Part shown: positions 16,601 through 24,171 of the stretch, piece by piece | Layout of the letters: every line of letters starts with the position of its first letter | Position numbering within the stretch: position 1 is the first letter of the stretch | NCBI GenBank assembly: GCA_002412705.1 | Contig: DHVO01000165.1 | Location: 60,513-91,849, forward strand | Reading direction: 5' to 3' | DNA from: Bacteroidales bacterium UBA5206 | GTDB taxonomy: Bacteria > Bacteroidota > Bacteroidia > Bacteroidales > Tenuifilaceae | DNA length: 31,337 bases | Translations under genes and position numbers: made by a program | Notes under the pieces: generated by a model | Databases searched by the model: none | Told to the model about the DNA's origin: nothing | What the model saw: the letters and a program-made list of their open reading frames with translations, nothing else

Positions 16601-18135
16601 AGGAGGTAAAAGCCGAGGTTAACGTGAGGAACGACCAACGCATAACCATACGCTCCTCAGCCGATGTTGATAACGCCCGTATTGTTGTTGATGGAAAGGT
16701 GCTATCGCGCTCAAACCCTCTTAAAATAATTGGTGAAACTTCGCTGCGCGTGTTAATGGGGCTTAAGAATGTGGCCATATCGTACACCGAAACCAATGGT
16801 TCAACCCTCCCTGGCTACAAGCCTGGAACCAACTATTTGGGTATGGACAGGCTAAGCGCAGCAGGCGCACCTGGCTTCCCCTTTGTTTTGGGATGGCAGG
16901 ACAAGGACTTTGCTTGGAGAGCATCGGAGAACGGGTGGCTATCAACCGATACAACGCTGAATGCTCCATATGCCCTTACCCACAACGAGAACCTGACAAT
17001 TCGTAGTACCATAGAGCCTTTCCCTGGGCTGCGTATTGAGCTAAACGGAACAAGAACCTATGCTAAGAACCATAGTGAGCTTTACTTGGCAAACAGACAG
17101 GGCAATTTTGGCGCTTACAACCCACTATCAACAGGTAGCTTTAGTATTAGCATAATTAGTATCGGTTCTGCTTTTGAGAAATCAAATAGCGACAACGATT
17201 ACCTATCGGAGGCCTTTGAGCAGTTTAAGAATAACCGCATTATCATAGCTCAGCGCTTGGCTAACAATAGGGCAAAAGGCTCTTCGCTGGGCTACGATCC
17301 CAACGTGGTTGATGCGGAGAACTTCCCCGATGGTTACAGCTCCCTATCGCAAGAGGTGTTGCTACCAGCATTCCTTGCAGCATATACCAATAAACCTGCT
17401 AGCAGCATTGGTTTAAGTGATTTTAAATCCATCCCCATGCCTAACTGGCAAGTAACATACGATGGACTTGCCAAGCTAAAGATGTTTAAGTCGTTCCTTA
17501 GAACGTTTACCCTAACCCACGGTTACCGATCGGTTTACACCATAGGGTCGTTTACTAGTAACTTGGATTACTGGGCTGAGGAGGATGGCTTTAGCTATGT
17601 GCGCGATAAGCAGGATATTAACTTCCTTCCCAAGCGCGAGATAGTGAACGTGTCCATTAGTGAGCAGTTTAGCCCGCTAATTGGCATGGATATGAACTGG
17701 CACAATAGCCTAACCACCCGTGCCGAGGTAAAGAGCAGCCGTTCTTTAGCACTTAGCTTAGCTAATAACCAGCTATCGGAGATTAAGAGCTGGGAGTACA
17801 TTATTGGGGCAGGGTATAGGTTTGAGAATGTTCCGCTTATCTTTGGCAGTTCGGCTGGGAAGCAGCGTACACTAAAGAGCGATTTGCGCTTACGGGTGGA
17901 CCTTTCCATACGGAACAACCAAACCATTATGCGCAAACTGGTTGAGGATACCAATACGCCAATAGCCGGTCAGCAGGTTATTACCCTTAAAAACTCTGCC
18001 GACTATGTAGTGAGCGATCAGGTTACCATTAGGCTATTCTTTGATAGGGTTATAAATAAGCCACTTGTGTCGCTAACATTCCCAACGGCTAATACCAGTT
18101 TTGGCTTTAGCGTAAGGTTTACCATGGCTCAGTAG
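10696..18135 (+). CDS. sprA: Type IX secretion system outer-membrane translocon SprA (Sov)
   Basis: SprA forms the very large outer-membrane beta-barrel pore of the type IX secretion system, which exports CTD-tagged proteins and, in gliding species, adhesins. The 2479-residue length fits the family (roughly 2300-2500). The start is a TTG at 10696: the in-frame codon 9 bases upstream is a stop, and translation from TTG gives a classic signal peptide (MKRFTKYLTSGIALASLGLAFG, cleavage near ATGA). Family-like segments include FDFQSKIQMNVTGTIGEKMRMDVNYDTEATFDFEN, LPGHSRSIGKDGTVYIDDFEAS and VVVWANELRLSHFNDKGGWA. The end FGFSVRFTMAQ has a beta-strand pattern. No frameshift is seen. Neighbours ruvA (21 bases upstream) and gcvH (downstream) are, to my recollection, common sprA neighbours in Bacteroidota. 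Cargo genes and other T9SS parts are not in the window. Confidence 0.97.
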   Translation: MKRFTKYLTSGIALASLGLAFGATGASERIANEDADFLFWSSPEPLVQQQDTNKLKLPIKPDEPYAAEPAVQSPLYLNAPSNVTTTVEYDPVTKQYVVYEKIGNVNVSPPRAISEAEFRQLQFNKSMRSYWTERRQAESGGRGSGILPRLQVGGEAFDRIFGSNTIEIIPQGSAELVFGITSTKTDNPTLSEDLRKNTTFDFQSKIQMNVTGTIGEKMRMDVNYDTEATFDFENNVKVEYTGFEDEILQKIEAGNVSLPLPGTLITGSQSLFGFKTEMKFGRLSVTSIFSRQNGQTQVIEVKGGAQSKEFEISADEYEANKHFFLSQYFRETYDQSLRNLPIINSGVNITRVEVWITNRQSNFDNSRNVVAFVDLAENQRNIFETDIFYQTESGEYPSNTRNNLYELMTTGAYSGIRSISDVTTILEPLSAQGFLGGKDYEKVENARKLGPSEYTLNAQLGYISLNAALNADEVLAVAYEYTLGGRTFRVGELSTDGVNAPEALIVKLLKGTNLTPKLPTWKLMMKNIYNIGAYQVSQDEFYLDILYQNDETGAAVNYISEGNIANKPLISVLNLDNLNSQQAPSPDGVFDFMQGITINPANGRVIFPVLEPFGRYLENKIGNPAIAEKYVYKELYDSTLTKARQVADKNKFKFMGSYRSSSSSEISLNAPNVPQGSVVVTAGGMKLTENVDYTVDYNLGTVKIINQGLMESGTPIKISLESNALFNFQTKTLVGSHFDYRFSDDFNIGATILNLTERPLTQKVNFGNEAISNTIWGLNTSFKTESRLLTAAVDLLPFIETKEKSTITFDAEFAHFLPGHSRSIGKDGTVYIDDFEASKTSIDLRTWSAWTLASTPQGQNDMFPEGNLSNDLAYGYNRARAAWYTIDPLFLRTSSLTPGHIRRDENTRNSHFVREIYEKEIFPNKNTPQGLPTNIPVLNFAFYPDEKGPYNFDVNAGPVSRGITAEGKLNNPETRWGGIMRSVPMPDFEAANIEYIEFWMMDPFVYDTLHTGGDLFFNLGNVSEDILRDGKKSFENGLPTSAIVKNVDTTAWGRVPIVQSLVNAFDNDPQTRRFQDVGLDGLSSEDEASFYNDYLNSIAAIHGTASEAYQQAINDPSNDDYRYYRSSIYDELETGILDRYKKYNNPEGNSPTAEQSPESYTTSATTIPDGEDINRDNTLSDNEAYYQYRISLRHTDMKVGHNFITNKVKYTPNNGDGTSVNWYQFKVPIQEFERVVGPIQDFKSIRFMRMFMRGFTDTTILRFATLELVRGEWRKYNLSLIQGQEGMPENDLAIGSFDISAVNIEENDARTPVNYVLPPGVDRVIDPSQPQLTELNEQSMELKILDLADGDARATFKNVNLDIRQYRYLKMDVHAEAIEGMSLNDGEVTLFVRLGTDYTNNYYEYEVPLKLTPFGYYYNNRESHREIVWPRENLVDIDLQSLPDLKLARNDEMRREGSTVSYTTVYSKTEKGKTIKLTGNPNLSNVRVIMIGVRNRGKSVTPGDDGMPKSVVVWANELRLSHFNDKGGWAANARMAAKLADLGMVTVAGSTIKPGFGSIEKKVNERSTDDFYQYDVSSTIELGRFFPEKSGVKIPLYVGYSESFANPEYNPLDPDVPLKSALDNARNSRERDSIKHIAQDYNRRKSINLTNVKINKTEGTPRVWDISNFSVSYSYSEQFSRNIKTERRIQRDVRGALTYNYNARPKSIVPFKKVKWMNAPYLRIVKDFNFNLIPSQLSFRTDLNRTYFEQQLRNINNPQIQLIPTYSKDFVWNRVYAMNWDIAQSLKFDFTASNIARIDEPDGMVDRRRDHEQYMHWRDSVFNNILSFGRNTMYNHQFNLTYTIPINKIPFLNWTSATARYSGTYRWNAGPILPDTSRFDPGNTIQNSNNMQVNGQLNLLNLYNKIGYLKRVNQKFDQLARGGQLEQRKYENIKYEEKEVRLKEGLPKTIYHRLGTEDVSVKVFDETGKEVKAEVNVRNDQRITIRSSADVDNARIVVDGKVLSRSNPLKIIGETSLRVLMGLKNVAISYTETNGSTLPGYKPGTNYLGMDRLSAAGAPGFPFVLGWQDKDFAWRASENGWLSTDTTLNAPYALTHNENLTIRSTIEPFPGLRIELNGTRTYAKNHSELYLANRQGNFGAYNPLSTGSFSISIISIGSAFEKSNSDNDYLSEAFEQFKNNRIIIAQRLANNRAKGSSLGYDPNVVDAENFPDGYSSLSQEVLLPAFLAAYTNKPASSIGLSDFKSIPMPNWQVTYDGLAKLKMFKSFLRTFTLTHGYRSVYTIGSFTSNLDYWAEEDGFSYVRDKQDINFLPKREIVNVSISEQFSPLIGMDMNWHNSLTTRAEVKSSRSLALSLANNQLSEIKSWEYIIGAGYRFENVPLIFGSSAGKQRTLKSDLRLRVDLSIRNNQTIMRKLVEDTNTPIAGQQVITLKNSADYVVSDQVTIRLFFDRVINKPLVSLTFPTANTSFGFSVRFTMAQ

Positions 18136-18260
18136 CCCCATGCTTAATAACAGGGTTGCTAAGGGATTAAGAAATGAACCTAAATTACTCTGTGTATTGT
18201 TTAAAATTGTAATTTTATGCGGTATTTCAGAAAAACACTAACTGTCAAAAAATTATAACC

Positions 18261-18641
18261 ATGAACGTTCCTGCAAACCTTAAGTACACCAAAGATCACG
18301 AGTGGATTAAAGTAGAAGGTGGTGAAGCTGTAATTGGCGTTACCGATTTTGCTCAAGGTCAACTTGGCGATATCGTTTTTATTGAGATTGAAACCGAAGG
18401 CGAAACTCTTGACAGAGAAGAGGTTTTTGGTACAATTGAAGCTGTAAAAACTGTTTCTGACCTATTTATGCCAGTTGCAGGTGAGGTGCTAACCGTTAAC
18501 CCTAAACTTGCTGAGCAGCCAGATGTAGTTAACAAAGATCCTTATGGCGATGGTTGGATGATTCGTGTTAAAATTACCGATGAGTCTCAGCTTAACGATC
18601 TTCTTAGCCCAGAGCAGTACACTGAGCTAATTAACGCATAG
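18261..18641 (+). CDS. gcvH: Glycine cleavage system H protein
   Basis: GcvH carries the lipoyl group that shuttles the aminomethyl intermediate between the P, T and L proteins of glycine cleavage. The 126-residue protein shows the usual KYTKDHEWIKVEGGEAVIGVTDFAQGQLGDIVFIE start. The lipoylated lysine is Lys63 in FGTIEAVKTVSDLF. The end is NKDPYGDGWMIRVKI and LLSPEQYTELI. Length and motifs are complete. The gap to sprA is 125 bases, enough for its own promoter, and a strong terminator follows. No gcvP or gcvT gene is nearby. Confidence 0.97.
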   Translation: MNVPANLKYTKDHEWIKVEGGEAVIGVTDFAQGQLGDIVFIEIETEGETLDREEVFGTIEAVKTVSDLFMPVAGEVLTVNPKLAEQPDVVNKDPYGDGWMIRVKITDESQLNDLLSPEQYTELINA

Positions 18642-18667
18642 CACTAGTTTTATCCCGAAAAATAGTT

Positions 18668-18698
18668 AAGGGGCTGTCAACAGACAGCCCCTTTTTTT
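18668..18698 (+). terminator. Intrinsic terminator after gcvH
   Basis: A perfect 11-bp stem (AAGGGGCTGTC with GACAGCCCCTT) closes a 4-base AACA loop and runs into seven Ts (18692-18698). It is 26 bases after the gcvH stop. Confidence 0.93.
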
Positions 18699-18732
18699 AT
18701 GCCAAGGCAAAGGGTTATTTGCGCATATTTTG

Positions 18733-18740
18733 TACATTTG
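18733..18740 (+). promoter_or_regulatory. Possible -7 box upstream of the SanA-like gene
   Basis: TACATTTG matches TAnnTTTG exactly but lies 96 bases before the GTG start and has no clear -33 partner. A weaker alternative is TATATTTT at 18785-18792. Confidence 0.3.
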
Positions 18741-18835
18741 ATTACCCTTTGATTTTTTGTGCAAAAGGTTACATAGCAACACTGTATATTTTAGGTATAG
18801 AAAATTTTACTCATAGTTAACATCATTTATTAAAC

Positions 18836-19477
18836 GTGAATAAATTTAAACGATTGCTTAGGCTACTGCCCTTAGCCATTATACTAGTTCTACTATTTGT
18901 GATTGTTATGGATAGGCTTGTTGTGCTATCAACAAGGGCTTATATGTACTCTTCGGCATCGGCTGTTCCGTACAACAAGGTTGGGCTGCTGTTGGGAACA
19001 TCAAAGAATCTTAGGAATGGGCGGGTCAATTTGTTCTATAAGTATAGAATAGAGGCGGCTGTTGAGCTCTTTTTTGCTGGTAAAATTGATATAATTCTGG
19101 TTAGCGGCGATAATGGCTCGGTTAAGTACGATGAGCCTACCGATATTAAGAACGACCTTATAGAACGGGGTGTTCCCGAAAACAAAATTGTACTAGATTA
19201 CGCTGGCTTTAATACCTACGACTCCGTAGTGCGCTGCAAAGAGATTTTTGGGCAGGCCAGTATAACCGTTATTTCCCAGCAGTTCCATAACGAGCGGGCT
19301 GTGTACATTGCTCGCTGCAAGGGTATGGAGGCTTTTGGATATAACGCTAAGGATGTTGAGGATTATGGTGGATTAAAAACGCTTGCCAGAGAGAAATTGG
19401 CAAGGGTTAAAATGGCTCTGGACTTGGTAATATCCAGAAATCCGCACCATTTGGGGGAGAAAATTGTAGTAGATTAA
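18836..19477 (+). CDS. SanA/YdcF-like DUF218 membrane protein
   Basis: The 213-residue protein begins at a GTG with one N-terminal membrane helix (residues about 7-28, LLRLLPLAIILVLLFVIVMD), followed by a DUF218 domain. Motifs include VGLLLGTSKNLRNGRVNLFYKYRIEAAVELF, IILVSGDNGSVKYDEPTDIKNDLIERGVP, LDYAGFNTYDSVVRCKEIFG and TVISQQFHNERAVYIA. This is the arrangement of SanA, which in E. coli supports the envelope barrier and vancomycin exclusion at high temperature; its biochemical activity is not firmly known. The domain should face the periplasm. It converges on the minus-strand glycosyltransferase with only 10 bases between stop codons. Confidence 0.85.
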   Translation: MNKFKRLLRLLPLAIILVLLFVIVMDRLVVLSTRAYMYSSASAVPYNKVGLLLGTSKNLRNGRVNLFYKYRIEAAVELFFAGKIDIILVSGDNGSVKYDEPTDIKNDLIERGVPENKIVLDYAGFNTYDSVVRCKEIFGQASITVISQQFHNERAVYIARCKGMEAFGYNAKDVEDYGGLKTLAREKLARVKMALDLVISRNPHHLGEKIVVD

Positions 19478-19487
19478 GTTCTTTGAT

Positions 19488-20675
19488 CTAAGTGTATAGT
19501 TGTGTTAGAGCACCCTTAAACTTACTAAGGTTATACTCATCAAGCACAAGTTTTTTGCCGCTTGCACCCATCTCTGCTCGTTTGGTTGTGTTGCTATACA
19601 GTTCTAGTATGCATTGAGCCAGACTTTGCTCATTGTTGCTCTCAAATACTAGTCCACACTGGCCTTGCTGCACTACATCGGCTTGCGGCTTACAGTTGGA
19701 TACAACAATTGGTCTCTCAAATAGGAGATACTGGAAAACCTTATTGGCTATACCCGCTTCGTGCTGCTTGTTCTTTTCGATTGGGGAAAGACAGATATCG
19801 CTAATGGCTATATACGATGGCAAAAGGCTAATATCCTTCCACGGGTAATGGGTTATGCTATTTTCTACCTCTGGGGCCGAAATCTCCTTGTTAAACCGTT
19901 CAATTTCCGGTCCATCTACTGGGCCAATTAGCAAAAGGTGTATGTTAGGATGCTTCTTTAGGGCAATTTTTAGGGCATTTATGCAGGTATAAATACCTCG
20001 CCGCTCCGATATGCCGCCAAAGTAGAACAGAATGAACTTATCGTTTTTGGTAAATATATTTGGGGTTATAGGGTAGCTTAGTAGTTCGTCGAGGTTAGGT
20101 ACATTAGGATAAACAACAAGCATACTTTGCTCCAGATATGAATATCTGCTGGTTAATTCATTAGCAAAGCTGGGGCTTAGGGTAATAATTTTGTGTGCAT
20201 ACCGTAGAAACCGTCCTTCATTCTTTTTCCACTTGTGTGGTTTAACAACAAGTCGCTTTGGAAAAGAGTTTGCCCACTTGTAGTTTAGAATTGCTTCAGG
20301 GTAGTTCTCGTGAAGATCTACAATGAGCTTTATACCAAACCGTTTGGCGGCTTTACCTGCCGAGAGAGCCATATATAAATCGTGAGCATGTATGCGTTCA
20401 ATCCCTTGCTGCTTAATAAATCGCTCAATGTGTATTTGCCAAAACCAGTGGTAAAAAGGAATAGTGTTCACTAGGGCAAAGGCTGCATTTTTTATGCTCT
20501 TCCTTATGGGTATTCTAAATACCTCAATGCCATTTATTTTCTCATAAATAGGTTGAGTACCAAATGTAAAGCACAGCACTTTAACTTTATGCCCTTCGTT
20601 TACAAGTAGTGTAGCCTCGTTGTTAACGCGAGGGTCTCCTGTAAACTCATTATCTACAATCATTCCAATAACCAT
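19488..20675 (-). CDS. GT4-like glycosyltransferase (GT-B fold)
   Basis: This 395-residue protein should transfer a sugar from a nucleotide donor onto a growing surface glycan at the cytoplasmic face. The N-terminal half is a GT4-type acceptor domain (MVIGMIVDNEFTGDPRVNNEATLLVNEGHKVKVL, HAHDLYMALSAGKAAKRF, DLHENYPEAI). The C-terminal donor domain has LFYFGGISERRGI, IHLLLIGPVDGPE and the EAGIANKVFQYLLFERPIVVSNCKPQADVV region with an E-x7-E-like pattern, then GQCGLVFESNNE. Donor and linkage cannot be told from sequence. It starts 5 bases after the flippase gene on the same strand, so the two are almost certainly co-transcribed. Confidence 0.88.
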   Translation of the reverse strand: MVIGMIVDNEFTGDPRVNNEATLLVNEGHKVKVLCFTFGTQPIYEKINGIEVFRIPIRKSIKNAAFALVNTIPFYHWFWQIHIERFIKQQGIERIHAHDLYMALSAGKAAKRFGIKLIVDLHENYPEAILNYKWANSFPKRLVVKPHKWKKNEGRFLRYAHKIITLSPSFANELTSRYSYLEQSMLVVYPNVPNLDELLSYPITPNIFTKNDKFILFYFGGISERRGIYTCINALKIALKKHPNIHLLLIGPVDGPEIERFNKEISAPEVENSITHYPWKDISLLPSYIAISDICLSPIEKNKQHEAGIANKVFQYLLFERPIVVSNCKPQADVVQQGQCGLVFESNNEQSLAQCILELYSNTTKRAEMGASGKKLVLDEYNLSKFKGALTQLYT

Positions 20676-20680
20676 AACAT

Positions 20681-22138
20681 TTATCTTTTGGCAGGGTTAA
20701 AGCGTTTGTTTATAATTTTAATCAGTTCGGTTTTGTATAAAAGCCACATTCCCACAAAAATATAGGCTACAATTAGGGCTGCGGCAAGGTATGGGTTTAT
20801 ATTAAACCAAACCTTGAGCGTTTCTACTAGTGAGGAAAAGAGTATTATTGATAAGGGGTAAACCAGCACCTTTTTGTAATTCCATGCAATGGGTATATAC
20901 CGTTGTTGCACAAAGTGGATAGCAATAACCTGAACCGAGAAGGAGAAGAGCAAAGCCACTATGGCTCCGTAAATTGATAATATGGGAATAAGAAGCCAGT
21001 TAAGTCCTATGTTAAGAACAAGAATAGCGGTATTGATTATAGAAAAAACCTTGGTTTTTTTGTTGAATAGCAGCGGAATGGAGAAAACCTGATACTGTGC
21101 GCGTAGTATATATCTTATAAAAACAATGGAAATAAGTGTAGCCGAGAGCCTTAAGTCGGTTTCGTAAAACATAGATATAAAAACCATTACAGGAATTATG
21201 GCCAGTGCAATAATGGCAATGGCTTGCATTATGAACATGTTAGAAAGGGACTTAATGCTTTGCATATTCTCCTTTAGTCCCTTGTGCATCAGCTCAAATA
21301 TCTCTGGCTGGGTAGCGCTTGTGAGTCCCTGAATTACCAGCTGTATGCCCAGAGCAAACTTCATGGCATTGTCGTAAATGCCTAGTTTTAGCGGGCTATC
21401 CATTAGAAAGAATCTATCGGCAAATCCCAGTCCCCAGCTAATAAGTTCATACTGAAAAAGGGGGGAGGCAAATTTGTAAATCTCTGTGCGTATGCTCTTG
21501 GTAAAATGCAGCCCGTGTTTATGCCAGCTGTACGCTAAAATAGCAAGCGACACCATTGAGCCTCCTACTGCTGTTCCGTAAACATATCCAACAAACGACA
21601 TCTCAAAAAGGTAGATGCCCCCAACTTGGAAAATTGATCTAAATATTCCCGATGCAACATTAACCAGAATAAAGGATGATACCCTTTTTTCATTCCTGTA
21701 TAGCGAAACAGCTGCCGTTATAATGGAGCGGTTTATTCCTGTTATAACCAGAGCAAAGCCGTAGCGGCCAAAATCCTGAAGCGCTATATCACTAAAAAGG
21801 TTTCCTATAAAGGGACTTATAATCAGGCACAAACCCAGTAGCAACGCCCCTCTAACCAAAATGCCATTGTATGTGGTGGAAACTAGCTTATTGTAGCCCT
21901 CTTTGGAATGTTTGTAATCGTAGTAAAAACGGGAAATCCCGCTTCCCATGCTAAAAAGAATAACAATAAAGGCAAAGGTGGTAATGGCTTCGGTTATGGC
22001 TAAATGACCAAAATCAAAAGCAGTAAGCTTGTTTTTCCCTTCAATAATTGGGTACACTATTAGCTGGAGTACATTGGGGAAGGCCGCCACTACAGTATAA
22101 AGGAAGGAAAGCTTAAAGTACTCTTTGTAGTTTACCAT
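20681..22138 (-). CDS. Polysaccharide flippase-like membrane protein (MOP/Wzx superfamily)
   Basis: This 485-residue, highly hydrophobic protein has about 12-14 predicted membrane helices, as expected for oligosaccharide flippases. The N terminus (YKEYFKLSFLYTVVAAFPNVLQLIVYPII) and the following FGHLAITEAITTFAFIVILFSMGSGISRFYYDY stretch resemble Wzx/RfbX proteins. It probably moves a lipid-linked glycan across the inner membrane. It is the first gene of a two-gene minus-strand unit with the glycosyltransferase 5 bases downstream. No polymerase or other glycan genes are beside it, so this is a small satellite glycan locus. A promoter-like box lies just upstream. Confidence 0.85.
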   Translation of the reverse strand: MVNYKEYFKLSFLYTVVAAFPNVLQLIVYPIIEGKNKLTAFDFGHLAITEAITTFAFIVILFSMGSGISRFYYDYKHSKEGYNKLVSTTYNGILVRGALLLGLCLIISPFIGNLFSDIALQDFGRYGFALVITGINRSIITAAVSLYRNEKRVSSFILVNVASGIFRSIFQVGGIYLFEMSFVGYVYGTAVGGSMVSLAILAYSWHKHGLHFTKSIRTEIYKFASPLFQYELISWGLGFADRFFLMDSPLKLGIYDNAMKFALGIQLVIQGLTSATQPEIFELMHKGLKENMQSIKSLSNMFIMQAIAIIALAIIPVMVFISMFYETDLRLSATLISIVFIRYILRAQYQVFSIPLLFNKKTKVFSIINTAILVLNIGLNWLLIPILSIYGAIVALLFSFSVQVIAIHFVQQRYIPIAWNYKKVLVYPLSIILFSSLVETLKVWFNINPYLAAALIVAYIFVGMWLLYKTELIKIINKRFNPAKR

Positions 22139-22159
22139 TGTGAAACCCGCTTTTTATGA

Positions 22160-22167
22160 CAAATGTA
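22160..22167 (-). promoter_or_regulatory. Probable -7 box for the flippase/glycosyltransferase pair
   Basis: The minus strand reads TACATTTG, an exact TAnnTTTG match 21 bases before the flippase ATG. This implies a short leader of about 15 bases. No -33 TTG was seen at the usual distance. Confidence 0.45.
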
Positions 22168-22301
22168 ATTATTTTATGCTCCTAGTGCTTATTTATGGTT
22201 TTGGCTTACATGTAAATGTTGCTAGGCTTGGTTTTAATTGTTTTAAGCATTGGTTTTTTTTAATAAAATAGTGTTACTTTCACTTACCAAACTTTAGCTA
22301 T

Positions 22302-22826
22302 ATGGGGAATTTTCACTTGCGTAGATATAACCGTACGCTCGATTTTATAACAAAACATTTTGCCGACAGAAAAGGCTTACGCGTTCTTGACTTGGGAACA
22401 AAGAATGCTTTCTCCGAGATAATGATAAACCATGGGTTTGCTGTAACAAACACCCAAGGCGAGGACTTGGATTTGCATTTTGAACAGGTTGCAAAAACCG
22501 AAGGGGTTGAACTTGTTACCGCTTTGGAGATTCTAGAGCATTTAGTATCGCCATTCCCTTTGCTGAGGGACCTACCTGCTAACCATCTTATTGCTACTAT
22601 CCCATTACGTCTTTGGTTTGCACCTGCTTACAAAAGCAAAACAGATAAGTGGGACAAGCACTACCACGAGTTTGAGGATTGGCAATTCGACATGCTGCTA
22701 GAGAAAGCTGGATGGACAATTGTGGATAGAGCCAAATGGACATCGCCCATTCATAAACTTGGCATACGCCCCATTCTGCGCATGTTTACTCCCCGTTACT
22801 ATGCGGTGTACGCTGTTAGGCGTTAA
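22302..22826 (+). CDS. Small class I SAM-dependent methyltransferase-like protein
   Basis: The 174-residue protein has a compact Rossmann-type methyltransferase pattern. Motif I is LRVLDLGTKNAFSEI (about residues 26-40), an acidic residue follows strand 2 (TQGEDLDLHF), and VELVTALEILEHLVSPF resembles the post-I/II segment. The C-terminal half (FEDWQFDMLLEKAGWTIVDRAKWTSP) resembles the end of methyltransferase type 11/23 proteins. Motif I DLGTKN differs from the usual GxGxG, so cofactor binding should be checked. The substrate is unknown. It is divergent from the glycan pair across a 163-base gap and may act on glycan or lipid, but that is only guilt by neighbourhood. Confidence 0.72.
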   Translation: MGNFHLRRYNRTLDFITKHFADRKGLRVLDLGTKNAFSEIMINHGFAVTNTQGEDLDLHFEQVAKTEGVELVTALEILEHLVSPFPLLRDLPANHLIATIPLRLWFAPAYKSKTDKWDKHYHEFEDWQFDMLLEKAGWTIVDRAKWTSPIHKLGIRPILRMFTPRYYAVYAVRR

Positions 22827-22828
22827 CA

Positions 22829-22916
22829 TTTAGACGTTAGACTATATTTAGTTACCACAATACCACTTTTATGGATTGGGTAGTTAACTGGCACTTTATA
22901 AAGTCTAACGTCTAAC
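22829..22916. repeat. Long-loop inverted repeat built from GTCTAAC units
   Basis: TTAGACGTTAGACT (22830-22843) is perfectly repeated in inverse at 22902-22915 (AGTCTAACGTCTAA), with a 58-base loop. Each arm is itself a tandem pair of a 7-base unit (GTCTAAC twice). It lies between the methyltransferase and thiL stop codons. There is no T-tract, so a terminator is not obvious; it may be an intergenic repeat element or a protein-binding site. Confidence 0.7.
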
Positions 22917-22950
22917 TATAGCTGTCCTAACTTAGCCTGTAGGCGCAATG

Positions 22951-23976
22951 CTATTTCCAGCCCTGTGCCTTAATGGTAATCTCGCTACCCTCGGGGGTTA
23001 TAAGCGCTGCGCCCTTATCCTGATGCGTTATATGGCCAATAATGGAAACACCCATATTCTCCATCTCCTTGTGAAGTGAGAGGGGTACAGTGAATAGCAG
23101 CTCGTAGTCCTCGCCACCATTAAGCGCAGCCACAAGTGGGTCTATCTGTATCTCTTCCGATAGCCTGAATGTTTCCTGATCGATTGGAATTTTATCTAGG
23201 TAAATACGGCAGCCCACCTTTGAGCTCTTGCAAATATGTAGCAGCTCGCTAGCCAAACCATCGGAGATATCAATCATAGATGTTGGCTTAATGCCCGCTT
23301 TGGCTAGCATCTCAACGGCATCCTTACGCGCCTCGGGTTTAAGAATGCGCTGTATTAGGTAGTCGTACCCTTCCAGCTGTGGCTGGGCGTTGGGATCGGC
23401 CATAAAAACCTGCTTCTCGCGCTCAAGCAGCTGTAGCCCCATATAGGCCGCACCAAGGTTGCCAGTAACACAAATAAGATCGGTTTCCTTTGCCCCATCG
23501 CGGTAGCAAAGCAACTTTTCGTCGGCCTCGCCAATGGCCGTTACGCTTATGGTAAGCCCAGTCATGGACGAGGTGGTATCGCCACCCACCAAATCAACCC
23601 CATACTTATCGCAGGCAAGGTAAATGCCAGCATACAGCTCCTCCACATCCTCAAGGCAGAACCGCTTTGATAGGCCAACGGATACGGTTACCTGTTTGGG
23701 TTGGGCGTTCATGGCGTAAACATCGCAAATATTTGTAACAATAGCCTTGTAGCCAAGGTGTTTAAGCGGGAAGTACGTTAAATCGAAATGGATACCCTCT
23801 AGCATTAAATCGGTGGTAACCACCATGCGTTTACCCTTGGGGTTTATTACGGCAGCATCGTCGCCAACGCCCTTTACGGTTGATGGGTTCTTTGGCTGTG
23901 CGTTTGCTGTTATATGGTCTATTAAACCAAACTCGCCCAATTGGCCTAGCTCTGTTCTGTTCGATTCGGTACTCAT
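22951..23976 (-). CDS. thiL: Thiamine-monophosphate kinase
   Basis: ThiL phosphorylates thiamine monophosphate with ATP to give thiamine diphosphate, the last step of the pathway. The 341-residue protein has the family metal/ATP motifs: GVGDDAAVI (residues 36-44), TTDLMLEGIHFDLTYFPLKHLGYKAIVTNICDVYAMNAQPK, LVGGDTTSS (about 129-137), ISVTAIG, MIDISDGLASELLHI and NGGEDYELLFTV. It is intact and of normal length. It stands alone here, without other thi genes, under a well-matched promoter. Transcription runs toward the GTCTAAC inverted repeat. Confidence 0.96.
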   Translation of the reverse strand: MSTESNRTELGQLGEFGLIDHITANAQPKNPSTVKGVGDDAAVINPKGKRMVVTTDLMLEGIHFDLTYFPLKHLGYKAIVTNICDVYAMNAQPKQVTVSVGLSKRFCLEDVEELYAGIYLACDKYGVDLVGGDTTSSMTGLTISVTAIGEADEKLLCYRDGAKETDLICVTGNLGAAYMGLQLLEREKQVFMADPNAQPQLEGYDYLIQRILKPEARKDAVEMLAKAGIKPTSMIDISDGLASELLHICKSSKVGCRIYLDKIPIDQETFRLSEEIQIDPLVAALNGGEDYELLFTVPLSLHKEMENMGVSIIGHITHQDKGAALITPEGSEITIKAQGWK

Positions 23977-23996
23977 GCTTGCTATTTAATTTTTCG

Positions 23997-24004
23997 CAAA
24001 GATA
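23997..24004 (-). promoter_or_regulatory. -7 box of the thiL promoter
   Basis: On the minus strand this reads TATCTTTG followed by CG, an exact TAnnTTTG match. It sits 20 bases before the thiL ATG, giving a leader of about 14 bases. The nearest -33-like ATTG (24019-24022) is closer than usual. Confidence 0.55.
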
Positions 24005-24171
24005 CTGCATGTTTTTATCAATCCTAATGCGCTGTGCAGTAAGGTTAATTGCAATAAAGAATGATTCTGTACAAGTGGTTTTAACGTTTTTTAAAACAAA
24101 TTGCTAAGTTTAACGCCACTGTTTTTTATGTGAAGTAGATATGTATCATATTGTATTTTAATCTTATAGGT

